A stretch of DNA of 64,000 bases from Chryseobacterium sp. 6424 (GTDB lineage: Bacteria > Bacteroidota > Bacteroidia > Flavobacteriales > Weeksellaceae): NCBI RefSeq assembly GCF_003692615.1, contig NZ_CP023540.1, positions 2,480,001 through 2,544,000 of the forward strand, in the 5' to 3' direction. Shown here one piece after another: positions 45,521 through 54,104 of the stretch. Every line of letters starts with the position of its first letter. The stretch's first letter is position 1. The notes below the pieces were generated by a model, which saw only the letters and a program-made list of their open reading frames with translations, was not told the origin of the DNA and did no database searches. The position numbers and the translations under genes are program-made.

Positions 45521-46072
45521 TTATTCTTTGTAGTTCTGTTTTATATAATCTTCTACCTTTTGCTTTGCATAATGGTAATTTGTTTTGAGGGTGCCTACCG
45601 ACATATCTAAAATCTTAGAAATATCTTCGTAAGGCAAATCCTCATAATATCTCATTGTGAAAACCAGTTTTTGCTTCTCCGGGAGGGTGTGTATCGCCTT
45701 CTGCAACAGAATTTGGATTTCCTCTGCGTCAGAAGAGGCGTTATCTGCCACCAGGTTTTGCAGGTGATACTCGACATCTTCATCGGTTTTCTGCATTCTT
45801 TTGAGTTTATTAAGCTGCTGTAGCGACTCATTGGTTGCAATGCGGTAAAGCCAAGTATAGAGTTGACTGTCGCGCTTGAACTGATGAAAATTCTGGTAGG
45901 CTTTTATGAAGGTTTCCTGTAAAACATCCTGCGCGAGGTTGTGGTCTACAATAATCCTTCTGATATGCCAATATAACCTGCTCTGGTAAGCATCCATCAT
46001 CAGGCGAACACCCTTGTCGCGGGTTTTTTCGCTGGACATCAACCCGATAATTTCTTCTTCCTTACTCTTCAT
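45521..46072 (-). CDS. ECF-type RNA polymerase sigma factor
   Basis: A 183-residue sigma-70 family protein. Region 2 (about 20-90) includes LAQDVLQETFIKAYQNF and QLYTWLYRIATN; region 4 (about 130-180) includes LPEKQKLVFTMRYYEDLPYEDIS and the helix-turn-helix VGTLKTNYHYAKQKV. Start at 46072 (MKSKEEE) is favoured over an upstream frame. It is first of three genes (sigma, anti-sigma, Spy-like), so it probably responds to envelope conditions. Confidence 0.9.
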   Translation of the reverse strand: MKSKEEEIIGLMSSEKTRDKGVRLMMDAYQSRLYWHIRRIIVDHNLAQDVLQETFIKAYQNFHQFKRDSQLYTWLYRIATNESLQQLNKLKRMQKTDEDVEYHLQNLVADNASSDAEEIQILLQKAIHTLPEKQKLVFTMRYYEDLPYEDISKILDMSVGTLKTNYHYAKQKVEDYIKQNYKE

Positions 46073-46114
46073 TGAGATGCATTCAGTGTTTTGATGGTAA
46101 ATTGTACCGAAGGT

Positions 46115-46144
46115 TAAAGATAGTCTTTTCAATTTTTAGTCCAA
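46115..46144 (-). promoter_or_regulatory. candidate promoter of the ECF sigma operon
   Basis: On the - strand TTG (46142-46144) and TATCTTTA (46115-46122, seven of eight consensus bases) are 19 bases apart and lie about 43 bases before the start at 46072. Confidence 0.45.
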
Positions 46145-46155
46145 ACCAAAAATAT

Positions 46156-46163
46156 TATATTTG
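46156..46163 (+). promoter_or_regulatory. -7 promoter element of the DUF2520 gene
   Basis: TATATTTG matches TAnnTTTG exactly and ends 17 bases before the ATG at 46181. It is divergent from the sigma operon promoter. Confidence 0.45.
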
Positions 46164-46180
46164 TTGATAATAAAATTGTA

Positions 46181-46933
46181 ATGAAGACTGTCATCCTGGG
46201 TTCAGGAAATGTAGCGTACCATCTTGCGAAAGCTTTTACGGAAAAAAACATTCCTATTGTACAGGTTTTTGGCAGAAATGAGGCTGCGCTGAAGGAAATT
46301 TCTTCCCTTTTTAATATCCCTCATTCCACTTCTGTACTAGCGGACGCTGACCTTTACCTAATTGCGGTGAAAGATGACGCGGTGGCTATAGTATCTGAAG
46401 AAATCACAAAAAAAGACTGTCTGGTAGCGCATACTTCGGGGTCGTTGCCAAAAGAAATCCTAAAAGGTAATTACCGTAAAGCCAGTTTCTATCCTTTACA
46501 GACGTTTTCAAAAACTAAAAATTTAGTTTACGAAGAAATCCCTATTTTTATTGAAAGTGATGATGCGGGTGATTTAGAGATTCTGAAGAATTTGGCTGCA
46601 AACATCACCGAAAAGATTGTTTTATCTACTTACGAAAAACGCAAATACCTTCATCTGACGGCCGTCTTCGCCTGCAATTTCGTGAACCATCTTTATGCAC
46701 GTGCGCAACAGTTGGCTGACGAACAACAAATCCCGTTTGAATACTTCTGGCCATTAATTGAAGAAACTACTTTAAAAATCAAGGAATTACCACCGAAAGA
46801 GGCTCAAACCGGGCCGGCAGTGCGAAATGACCTGCGCATTTTACAATTGCATGAAGAACTTATTTCTGATGAAAATTCATTGGAAATCTACCGTACCATG
46901 AACCAATCCATAAAGAAAATGTATGAGTTATAA
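46181..46933 (+). CDS. DUF2520 domain-containing NAD(P)-binding protein
   Basis: A 250-residue protein with an N-terminal Rossmann fold (VILGSGNVAYHLAKAF) and a C-terminal DUF2520 helical domain (AVFACNFVNHLYARAQQL), similar in plan to pyrroline-5-carboxylate reductase or F420-dependent NADP reductases. The substrate is unknown. The stop overlaps kdsC by 11 bases, so it heads the kdsC-maf operon. Confidence 0.87.
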   Translation: MKTVILGSGNVAYHLAKAFTEKNIPIVQVFGRNEAALKEISSLFNIPHSTSVLADADLYLIAVKDDAVAIVSEEITKKDCLVAHTSGSLPKEILKGNYRKASFYPLQTFSKTKNLVYEEIPIFIESDDAGDLEILKNLAANITEKIVLSTYEKRKYLHLTAVFACNFVNHLYARAQQLADEQQIPFEYFWPLIEETTLKIKELPPKEAQTGPAVRNDLRILQLHEELISDENSLEIYRTMNQSIKKMYEL

Positions 46934-47441
46934 ACAGAAACTAAAGAACATAAAGGCATTTGTATTTGATGTAGATGGCGTATTTACCGATGGTAGCGTG
47001 TACCTGATGCCAGATAAAAGTATGTGCCGGGTGATGAATGTGCTGGATGGATATGCTGTGGTGAAAGCCGTGAAAAGTGATTACAAAATCTGTGTGATTA
47101 CCGGTGGGGATGATGCTTCGGTGAGAAACCGTATAAATTATTTGGGTATTGCCGATTATTACGCAAAGATCTCGCATAAACTTGAGAAATTTGAGGAGTT
47201 TAAACTCAAATACGGATTAAAAAATGAAGAAATACTTACCATGGGCGATGATCTTCCAGACATGGGCATTTTACGCGCCTCCGGTATATCCACCTGTCCT
47301 GCAAACGCAGTCCCGGAGGTAAAGGATGTAGCTGAATATATTTCACCCATCCATGGCGGCAAAGGCGCCGTTCGTGATGTTATTGAACAGGTGATGAAAA
47401 TACAGGGCAAGTGGCACGAAGACCATACAAAAAGCACCTAA
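46923..47441 (+). CDS. kdsC: KdsC-like HAD-IIIA phosphatase (3-deoxy-D-manno-octulosonate 8-phosphate phosphatase)
   Basis: A 172-residue HAD phosphatase for CMP-Kdo synthesis, needed for LPS. The nucleophile motif FDVDGVFTDG has D16 and D18; motif II is VITGGDD; the Mg motif is TMGDDLPDMGIL. The length fits KdsC. Start overlaps the DUF2520 gene. Kdo synthesis agrees with the LPS-related genes near 21893-25514. Confidence 0.9.
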   Translation: MSYKQKLKNIKAFVFDVDGVFTDGSVYLMPDKSMCRVMNVLDGYAVVKAVKSDYKICVITGGDDASVRNRINYLGIADYYAKISHKLEKFEEFKLKYGLKNEEILTMGDDLPDMGILRASGISTCPANAVPEVKDVAEYISPIHGGKGAVRDVIEQVMKIQGKWHEDHTKST

Positions 47442-47451
47442 ACAATTGTAA

Positions 47452-48018
47452 ATGAAAATATTACTAGCTTCTAATTCGCCCAGAAGAAAAGAACTGCTGC
47501 AAAACCTAGGCTACCGTTTTGAAGTAGTTTCCGTTAATTGTGAGGAAGTTTATCCACCGTCGCTGGCCCCGGCCGAAATCGCCGGTTATCTGTCTATACT
47601 TAAAGCTGATTCGTTCAGGGAGCTTCTGCCAGATGAAATTTTAATCACCGCTGATACTATAGTAGCACTGGAAAACGAAGTATTAGGTAAGCCCGAAAAT
47701 ACGCACCACGCACAAGAAATGCTACAAAAACTCTCTGGTAAAATACACCAGGTGTACACCGGAATAACCATAAAAACATTAAACAAAACCATTACAGAAA
47801 CCGATTGTACAGAAGTGGAAATGGCACCGATCTCTGAAGAAGAAGCGACATATTACATCCAAAATCACCAGCCGTTTGATAAAGCAGGAAGTTACGGCGT
47901 GCAGGAGTGGCTGGGCATGGCAAAAATCAATCGTATTAATGGAAGTTACTATACCGTCATGGGCTTACCTACCCATCTGGTTTACAAAATCCTAAAAGAT
48001 TTTGAAGCAAGTCACTGA
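47452..48018 (+). CDS. maf: Maf family nucleotide pyrophosphatase
   Basis: A 188-residue Maf/HAM1-fold enzyme that hydrolyses noncanonical or modified nucleoside triphosphates; the family was first linked to septum formation. The signature LLASNSPRRKELLQNLG is at the start, followed by ITADTIVALENEVLGKP (catalytic Asp) and DKAGSYGVQEWLG. It lies 10 bases after kdsC, in the same operon. Confidence 0.92.
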   Translation: MKILLASNSPRRKELLQNLGYRFEVVSVNCEEVYPPSLAPAEIAGYLSILKADSFRELLPDEILITADTIVALENEVLGKPENTHHAQEMLQKLSGKIHQVYTGITIKTLNKTITETDCTEVEMAPISEEEATYYIQNHQPFDKAGSYGVQEWLGMAKINRINGSYYTVMGLPTHLVYKILKDFEASH

Positions 48019-48098
48019 AATTAAAATTTTGGTACATTTATCCACAAAAAATATACGGCTTCCCCATAATATTTAGCCGTTTTGCAAGTTATAAACAC

Positions 48099-50561
48099 AT
48101 GAAAAAAACCATACTTTTTCTGCTGTCTGTGGCGGTATTCAATTCGTGTTCATCACGTAAGAAAACCAACGATTCAGCTTTTATGAAAGGATTCTTTACT
48201 TATTACAATACACTTTTCAACAGCAAAGATGCACTGCAGACCGAGTTCCGTAACCGAGACAAGGCACATGTAGATAATTTCTATGCGCCTTATATTCAGT
48301 TACTTACTTTTGAAGATTTACCCTTAGATTCGTCATTGGAAGATAACTTTACCGCCACAGATATTTCTGGGCAAAATATGGGGCCGGGGATACCGGGTGA
48401 CCCTGGCAGGCAACGTAACAATCAAATTAGAACGGGGACTACAGTCCTGGAAATCGCCGAAGCTAAAGCTTTAAAAGCCATCGCCAAATATTCCGTATTA
48501 AAAGGAGGCGAAGAGAGAAACAAGAGAATATTCGACGCACATATATTACTCGCGCAGTCGCGTATCTACCAAAACAAACCCCTCGAGGCACTTGATGGGC
48601 TGAATTATGTGTTTGCAAGTATGCGGAATGATAAAAGGCTTCCGCTGGCAAAGATTTACCAAGGAGTGGCATATTCGAAGATGGGCGATTATTACCGATC
48701 CGGGGAAGTTTTTTCACAATTGAAGAACGACAGCAAGCTTAATAAAAGCAACCAGAAACTCCTGAGTGTATATTATGCTGAAATGCTGTTGCACGCTGGC
48801 AAAAAAGAAGCGGCAGTAGAGGAGTTGGAAGATGCCTTCACACTAAATAACAACCGAAAACTACGCAGCAGAATCGCCTTTCTTCGGGGGCAGATCTTAG
48901 CCAGCCTCGGCCGAAATGATGAGGCAAGAGAAAGCTTCACGGCCGCCTACAAAAATGCCAACGATTTCGAGTTTGAAGTGAAATCGCAAGTCGAAATTGC
49001 CAAAACATTCAATGGCCAGGATGATGATTACCAAGGCGCAAAAAGCTATCTTGAAAACATCAGCAAGAAAGGAACGTATGCCTCGCGCAAAAACGAATTT
49101 TACTATGCGCTGGGCCTTATGGCTAATAAAGCCGGCAAGAAGGAAGAGGCAAAAACCTTTTTTCAGCAGTCCTTACACGAAAAAATGTCGGATCCACAGA
49201 TCCGTGGCCTGAGTTATTATGAAATTGGGAAGGCCTATTTTGATAACAGCGATTATCTCTCGGCAGGTGCGTTTTATGATTCTGCACTTGCGGTAATGAC
49301 GTATCAACCCACGAAGACACTGCTACAGGAAAAATCTGAAAACATCAAGCAATTATCCCAAAACTATTACCTCATCCGCAAGAACGACAGTATCCTTGCG
49401 CTTACCCGGATGCCTGAAGCCGAAAGGTTCGCCTATTTCAATACATACATCGAAGGGATCAAAATTCGTGAAGCTGCTGAAGAACAAATGCGCCAGCGAA
49501 AAGAAAGAGGGAAGGGCTTTGATATCGGTGACTATTCAGCCAACTCTATATTTGCAGGAAATACAGGTGGTTTTGAGGATTTCGGAGCTACAAAAGGCGG
49601 ATTTTATTTTTCAAACCAAAGCACTGTAGCACGCGGCGAAAGCACTTTCCGGCAGATTTGGGGGACACGGGCTTTGGGTGACAACTGGCGTACCTCTGCC
49701 CGCAGCACCTCCATCGAAGACCTTAAAAATGAAGCTATGGGCATGGCCACCGCGCCGAATCCGCGTCGCCTGGAACCCCAGTTTTACATAGAGCAGATCC
49801 CTACCGACAATAATGAAATATTTTCATTAAAAAAAGCCCGCGATACCGCCAGTCTTGCCTTGGGAAGAATGTATGAATCTTATTTTTCCGATACATCGCT
49901 GGCTACAAAAACACTTTATGATCTTGTTGACGCGCAACCCGATGAAGAAACCAAACTTCAGGCGCTATACAGCATTTTTGCATTTAATTACGAGAAAAAT
50001 CCAAGTGCGGCAGAACGTGCTAAAGAGATGATTATAAGTGAATTTCCGTACACCTCGTATGCGGAATTTGTGAAAAATCCAAGAAATAAAGAATTCAGTA
50101 AATCTTCGGAGGAAGTTGAAAAAATGTACACCGAAGCTTTCAGCCTTTATGCTGATGAGAAATATGAAGACAGCAAAACCTTAATCGAGCAGGCTTTGGA
50201 GAAACATCCGAAAGATGCACTGGTACCTAAATTTGTGCTTTTAAACGCTTTTAATACAGGGAAAACCGCGGGTAAGGAAATCATGATCCTCCAACTGGAG
50301 CAGATTGCCTTAAACTATGCTAAAACCGCTGAAGGTCTTAAGGCCGCGGAAATGCTCCAGCATTTGAAAAGTGATATCAACTTTGAACTGACGAATGAAT
50401 ATGGCCAGCCTACCAACGTCGCACCTACATCTTCCGCACCAGTAGAAGAAGTGGGACCTCCAGCACCAGGTATGCCTGTGTTGGGAGCGCCGGCACCGGG
50501 CAGCCCAGAACTACGGATGAAGCCACCCAAACGTAATACGCTACAAAAAAGGAATAGATAA
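48099..50561 (+). CDS. sprE: type IX secretion/gliding motility lipoprotein SprE (PorW)
   Basis: An 820-residue lipoprotein required in relatives for the type IX secretion system and gliding. The lipoprotein signal is MKKTILFLLSVAVFNSC (Cys 17). The N-terminus has the family stretch FMKGFFTYYNTLFNSKDAL. TPR repeats fill about residues 115-430 and 580-760, and the end is Pro-rich (PVLGAPAPGSPELRMKPP). Only this T9SS component is in the window; the others (such as gldKLMN) lie elsewhere. Follows maf by about 80 bases. Confidence 0.85.
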   Translation: MKKTILFLLSVAVFNSCSSRKKTNDSAFMKGFFTYYNTLFNSKDALQTEFRNRDKAHVDNFYAPYIQLLTFEDLPLDSSLEDNFTATDISGQNMGPGIPGDPGRQRNNQIRTGTTVLEIAEAKALKAIAKYSVLKGGEERNKRIFDAHILLAQSRIYQNKPLEALDGLNYVFASMRNDKRLPLAKIYQGVAYSKMGDYYRSGEVFSQLKNDSKLNKSNQKLLSVYYAEMLLHAGKKEAAVEELEDAFTLNNNRKLRSRIAFLRGQILASLGRNDEARESFTAAYKNANDFEFEVKSQVEIAKTFNGQDDDYQGAKSYLENISKKGTYASRKNEFYYALGLMANKAGKKEEAKTFFQQSLHEKMSDPQIRGLSYYEIGKAYFDNSDYLSAGAFYDSALAVMTYQPTKTLLQEKSENIKQLSQNYYLIRKNDSILALTRMPEAERFAYFNTYIEGIKIREAAEEQMRQRKERGKGFDIGDYSANSIFAGNTGGFEDFGATKGGFYFSNQSTVARGESTFRQIWGTRALGDNWRTSARSTSIEDLKNEAMGMATAPNPRRLEPQFYIEQIPTDNNEIFSLKKARDTASLALGRMYESYFSDTSLATKTLYDLVDAQPDEETKLQALYSIFAFNYEKNPSAAERAKEMIISEFPYTSYAEFVKNPRNKEFSKSSEEVEKMYTEAFSLYADEKYEDSKTLIEQALEKHPKDALVPKFVLLNAFNTGKTAGKEIMILQLEQIALNYAKTAEGLKAAEMLQHLKSDINFELTNEYGQPTNVAPTSSAPVEEVGPPAPGMPVLGAPAPGSPELRMKPPKRNTLQKRNR

Positions 50562-50591
50562 TCTTATAAACTATACGTTACATCACAAAGG

Positions 50592-50619
50592 AAAACCGAA
50601 GTCAGTCTTCGGTTTTTTT
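50592..50619 (+). terminator. intrinsic terminator of sprE
   Basis: A 10-bp stem (AAAACCGAAG with its complement, 50592-50616) with a 5-base loop ends in T run. It overlaps the last codons of the convergent tsaB. Confidence 0.85.
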
Positions 50620-51282
50620 CTTCTTTACGCCGTGGAATTCTTTTAAATAAAGAGGTTCAAAATAAGCCGTATTTTCAAAATCCTTTTTGGTAAATTTCTC
50701 TACAGATTTTTTCACCAAATATTTAGCAGAAGGATAAACGGCAGGATTAAATTCTGCGTTTGGTAACTGAAGAATTTCCTTGGCTTTCGCTGCTCCGTCA
50801 CCTATGAAAAGGACTTTTTGATCTTTAAATTCGCTGAAACTAAATTCATCTAAAATTTTCGCTTTGGTTTCACCCACCATTTTCCCTGTCTCGCCATCGA
50901 AAACTGCCGTATAAACCTCCATTCGTCTTGCATCAAGCAAAGGGATGATGTATGTGTAATTTTGCCCTAAAAACGGTGTTATCATCGTTTCCAGAGAATT
51001 TACAGCAATCAGTGGAATCTTTAACCCGTAACAGAATCCTTTGGCGGCTGATGAACCAATCCTGAGACCGGTATAAGAGCCCGGGCCCATGCCTAAGGAA
51101 ACCGCTTCCATCTCCTGCAAAGTAAATCCGGCTCCTTCCAATGCCCATTGTACGAAAGTGTGCAGACTTTCAGACTGTTTATAGTTTTCTGAGACTTCTT
51201 CGCATACACAAAGTAGTTGCTCGCCGTCGGAAATGGCTACAGAACAGTTTTTAGAGGAAGTTTCGATGTGTAAGATTTTCAT
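50602..51282 (-). CDS. tsaB: tRNA threonylcarbamoyladenosine biosynthesis protein TsaB
   Basis: A 226-residue ASKHA-fold protein that forms the TsaBDE complex making t6A37 in tRNAs. The start ILHIETSSKNCSVAI, and VSLGMGPGSYTGLRIG and MITPFLGQNYTYIIPLLDAR are characteristic. It is truncated relative to TsaD, as usual. A leaderless promoter lies 4 bases before the start. It is last in a leftward series. Confidence 0.9.
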   Translation of the reverse strand: MKILHIETSSKNCSVAISDGEQLLCVCEEVSENYKQSESLHTFVQWALEGAGFTLQEMEAVSLGMGPGSYTGLRIGSSAAKGFCYGLKIPLIAVNSLETMITPFLGQNYTYIIPLLDARRMEVYTAVFDGETGKMVGETKAKILDEFSFSEFKDQKVLFIGDGAAKAKEILQLPNAEFNPAVYPSAKYLVKKSVEKFTKKDFENTAYFEPLYLKEFHGVKKKKTED

Positions 51283-51286
51283 GGGA

Positions 51287-51294
51287 CAAAATTA
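51287..51294 (-). promoter_or_regulatory. -7 promoter element of tsaB (leaderless arrangement)
   Basis: TAATTTTG on the - strand matches the consensus exactly and ends four bases before the ATG at 51282, the same spacing as pabB. No TTG is seen at -33. Confidence 0.4.
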
Positions 51295-51318
51295 ACATTT
51301 AAACAGGAAAACCGTTGG

Positions 51319-52068
51319 TTAAGGATTTTTATATACCGTTCTCGGTTCACTTTGGGCACTGGGATAGATCGTAAGATCCGAAATAGCGACATGTGTCGGG
51401 GTATTAATGCAATAGGAGATTGCATCGGCAATATCTTGGGGATCAAGCGCTTTGTAACCTTCATACACAGTTTTCGCACGCTGGTCATCATTCTTGAAAC
51501 GGACGTTGGAGAAGTTGGTTTCTACCAAACCAGGCTGTATATTGGTGACTTTAATGCCAAATTCAGTAAGTTCAAGGCGCATACCTTCAGAGATTACATC
51601 CACAGCTTTTTTAGAGGCACAATACACGACACCATTTGCATAGGTCTGCCGTGCGGCTACTGAAGAAATATTCACGATGTGTCCGGATCCTTGGGCTTTC
51701 ATGGTAGGTATAATATTTTTAGACACATACAGGAGACCTTTTACATTCCCGTCCAGCATGGCATCCCAATCCTCTGTATTTCCCTCAGAAAGAGGGTCCA
51801 GACCATGTGCGTTCCCGGCATTATTTATCAAGACATCAATTTTCTGCCATGATTTGGGTAAAGATTCAAAAGCATCTTCCACTTCCTTCAGATGACGCTG
51901 ATCGAACTTTAAAGTTATGATGTCGGTTTGTGCAGAAAGTTCTGTTCTAAGTTGGGCAAGCGCTTCTTCATTCCGTCCGCAGGCAATGATCCTGAAGTTT
52001 TTAGCGAGAAGTTGTGCAGTGGCTTTACCAATTCCGGAAGTGGCGCCTGTGATGAGTACGGTTTTCAT
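51319..52068 (-). CDS. SDR family NAD(P)-dependent oxidoreductase
   Basis: A 249-residue classical short-chain dehydrogenase. The nucleotide-binding motif is GATSGIGKATA (about 7-17), NNAG is at about 85, and the catalytic Ser is in ISSVAARQ with YCASK (Tyr-x-x-x-Lys) at about 150. Similar to YdfG-type 3-hydroxy acid dehydrogenases. Substrate not certain. Lies 15 bases after yraN. Confidence 0.9.
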   Translation of the reverse strand: MKTVLITGATSGIGKATAQLLAKNFRIIACGRNEEALAQLRTELSAQTDIITLKFDQRHLKEVEDAFESLPKSWQKIDVLINNAGNAHGLDPLSEGNTEDWDAMLDGNVKGLLYVSKNIIPTMKAQGSGHIVNISSVAARQTYANGVVYCASKKAVDVISEGMRLELTEFGIKVTNIQPGLVETNFSNVRFKNDDQRAKTVYEGYKALDPQDIADAISYCINTPTHVAISDLTIYPSAQSEPRTVYKNP

Positions 52069-52083
52069 AAGAATAGATTACAT

Positions 52084-52455
52084 TTAGTTGGCATCAAAAC
52101 TCTGGAAAGCGTCTTCCAGATGGGTAAGTTGCAGTACGCCCTGCTGATCAGGCATTACAGTGATGATATCAAACCGTACTTCCTTGGGCGTAGGGTTTTC
52201 ATTTAGATAGGCATCCGCGGCTTTTACCAGCAGTTTTATTTTTGATTTGGTTACCGCTTCCTGTGGTTCCATAATCGTGTTATAACTTCGGGCTTTTACC
52301 TCGACAATGACGATGGTTTCTTCATTTTCGGCAATAATATCGATTTCTGCTTTCTGAAAACGATAGTTCTTCACCAAAATCCTGTACTTTTTCTTGATGA
52401 GAAATTCGGTTGCGAGATCTTCCGCAAGTTTACCAAAATCGTTATGATCTGCCAT
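52084..52455 (-). CDS. YraN family protein (UPF0102)
   Basis: A 123-residue restriction-endonuclease-like protein of the YraN family; it has a PD-(D/E)XK-like core: LAEDLATEFL, YRFQKAEIDIIAENEETIVIVEVKAR (Asp and Glu-x-Lys). A nuclease function is suspected but unproven. Its start overlaps the LD-carboxypeptidase stop by 14 bases, so the two are cotranslated. Confidence 0.9.
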   Translation of the reverse strand: MADHNDFGKLAEDLATEFLIKKKYRILVKNYRFQKAEIDIIAENEETIVIVEVKARSYNTIMEPQEAVTKSKIKLLVKAADAYLNENPTPKEVRFDIITVMPDQQGVLQLTHLEDAFQSFDAN

Positions 52456-53392
52456 AAGCTGATTTGAAACTTAAAACACTTTGATCATCTACTTCCAAGC
52501 AGACTTCGGCACCGATGATCAACGGACGGTTATCGTAAATATGCCCGTTTGGTAAGCCAAACAGGGTAGGGAAATGGTATTTTGAAACCCTTTCGTGAAT
52601 GAGTTGATACGCAAATCCATCGAAACTGTCATTATAAGCGGGATTTTCGTTTTCATCTTCCATTAAAGTCATACCTCCGATGATGAGCCCTTTGATTTTA
52701 TGGAAAACCCCAGCCAGCTCCAGCGACGTGAGCATTCGGTCGAGCGCATAATATTTCTCACCAATATCTTCAATGAAAAGTATTTTATCCTTAAAATCAA
52801 ATGTATATGGCGTCCCCAACAAGGCGTAGATGAGCGCAAGATTACCCCCAATCAGTTGACCTTCCGCAATGCCTTTCCGGTTGAACTGTTGGTTTTCAAT
52901 GGTATAGTTAGGAAATTTTCCTTTAAAAAGGTCAAATATCAGGTCATAGCTTTCATCTGTCACGCCAAAAGCCGAGGTCTTAATGGTTTGTGCGTGTAAG
53001 GACGCGAAACCGTGTTGCAGCAGATAACTTTGGATCACGGTGTTATCGGAATATCCTATGAACCATTTGGGATTCTTAATGAAATTCCCAAGATTAATAT
53101 GTGGCAGCAAATGTTGGCAACCATAACCGCCGCGTGAGGTCCAAATGGCTGAAATTTCAGGATCGTTTAGCGCCCAATTCAGGTCAGAGACCCGTTGCCG
53201 CACATCACCCGCGTAAGAATAGCCGTGCTGAAATCGGGTAAACACATGTTCGCCAAAAACCGCCTCGTATCCTTTAGACTGAATAAGTTGTAAACCATGT
53301 TTCAGTTGGTCTTTCTCCACACTGCCGGCCGGGGAAATGACCGCTATTTTATCTCCTTTGGAAAGGTGGGGTGGGAAGATAACTGCACTCAT
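52442..53392 (-). CDS. LD-carboxypeptidase (S66 family)
   Basis: A 316-residue serine peptidase that removes the terminal D-alanine from tetrapeptide muropeptides in cell-wall recycling. The nucleophile Ser is in FIGYSDNTVI (about 115), the family start is LSKGDKIAVISPAG, and the catalytic Glu and His are likely in LLFIEDIGEKYY (about 205) and LFGLPNGHI (about 285). It overlaps the LysE gene by 4 bases. Confidence 0.9.
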   Translation of the reverse strand: MSAVIFPPHLSKGDKIAVISPAGSVEKDQLKHGLQLIQSKGYEAVFGEHVFTRFQHGYSYAGDVRQRVSDLNWALNDPEISAIWTSRGGYGCQHLLPHINLGNFIKNPKWFIGYSDNTVIQSYLLQHGFASLHAQTIKTSAFGVTDESYDLIFDLFKGKFPNYTIENQQFNRKGIAEGQLIGGNLALIYALLGTPYTFDFKDKILFIEDIGEKYYALDRMLTSLELAGVFHKIKGLIIGGMTLMEDENENPAYNDSFDGFAYQLIHERVSKYHFPTLFGLPNGHIYDNRPLIIGAEVCLEVDDQSVLSFKSAYGRS

Positions 53393-54072
53393 GGCTGATG
53401 TTTTTTCTGTTCGGTACGTTCGGCTTCTTCAAGTTTACGGTCGAACTGATTGAATTTCTTGAAGCTTTGCAGAAAAATGAATATACTGAAAATCACCAGG
53501 ATATAACCAACTCCTTTCCGGATTCTATTGGCGACTTTTTCCGTGAGTTTTTCGTGAAACTGCTTGGCAAGATATATTTTAAGGAAATCTATTGCCAGAT
53601 AAGTACTTACCACCAGCAACATATAAAGCATAAACTGGTCTAGATCTGGGTAAGCATTGCGTACAGAAATGACGGTTACGAGCCAGAATAGCACGACCCC
53701 GATATTCAGAATGTTAAAGAAAAAGCCATTCAAGAATGTTTTAAAATAATTCTGGCCAATAAGTCTTTCTTCACCTACCAGATGCATTTTGGTTTTCGAG
53801 ACAATCATATACACAGCATAAATAAGTATAATCAAGGCCGTAACACGGTAGAACCCGGGGTGTTTATCGATAAGCTGTACCAAGTCGGCACTGGCAAAAA
53901 AAGCAGCCACAATACACAGAATATCTGCTACGATTACCCCAAAATCCAGCGCGATGGCGTGCTTGGGACCGCGACAAAAACTGGTTTCAATCAGCAGAAA
54001 GAAAATAGGCCCTATAAAAACGAGACTCAGCATGATGCCCAGACCGACAGCCGATAAAATGAGTTCAAACAT
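53389..54072 (-). CDS. LysE family transporter
   Basis: A 227-residue membrane protein of the LysE/RhtB exporter family. Typical start with a hydrophobic segment followed by GPIFFLLIETSFCRGPKHAIALDFGV, then five to six spans to the C-terminal basic tail (EEAERTEQKKHQP). Exports amino acids in relatives; the substrate is not shown. Overlaps LD-carboxypeptidase by 4 bases. Confidence 0.88.
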   Translation of the reverse strand: MFELILSAVGLGIMLSLVFIGPIFFLLIETSFCRGPKHAIALDFGVIVADILCIVAAFFASADLVQLIDKHPGFYRVTALIILIYAVYMIVSKTKMHLVGEERLIGQNYFKTFLNGFFFNILNIGVVLFWLVTVISVRNAYPDLDQFMLYMLLVVSTYLAIDFLKIYLAKQFHEKLTEKVANRIRKGVGYILVIFSIFIFLQSFKKFNQFDRKLEEAERTEQKKHQP

Positions 54073-54104
54073 GCTTTATAACGTATCCTTTTTCATTAAA
54101 ATTA

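Noticed and set aside
48038-48046. Perfect DnaA box (TTATCCACA) between maf and sprE
   Set aside because: A single box in an 80-base gap with no cluster; not evidence of an origin.
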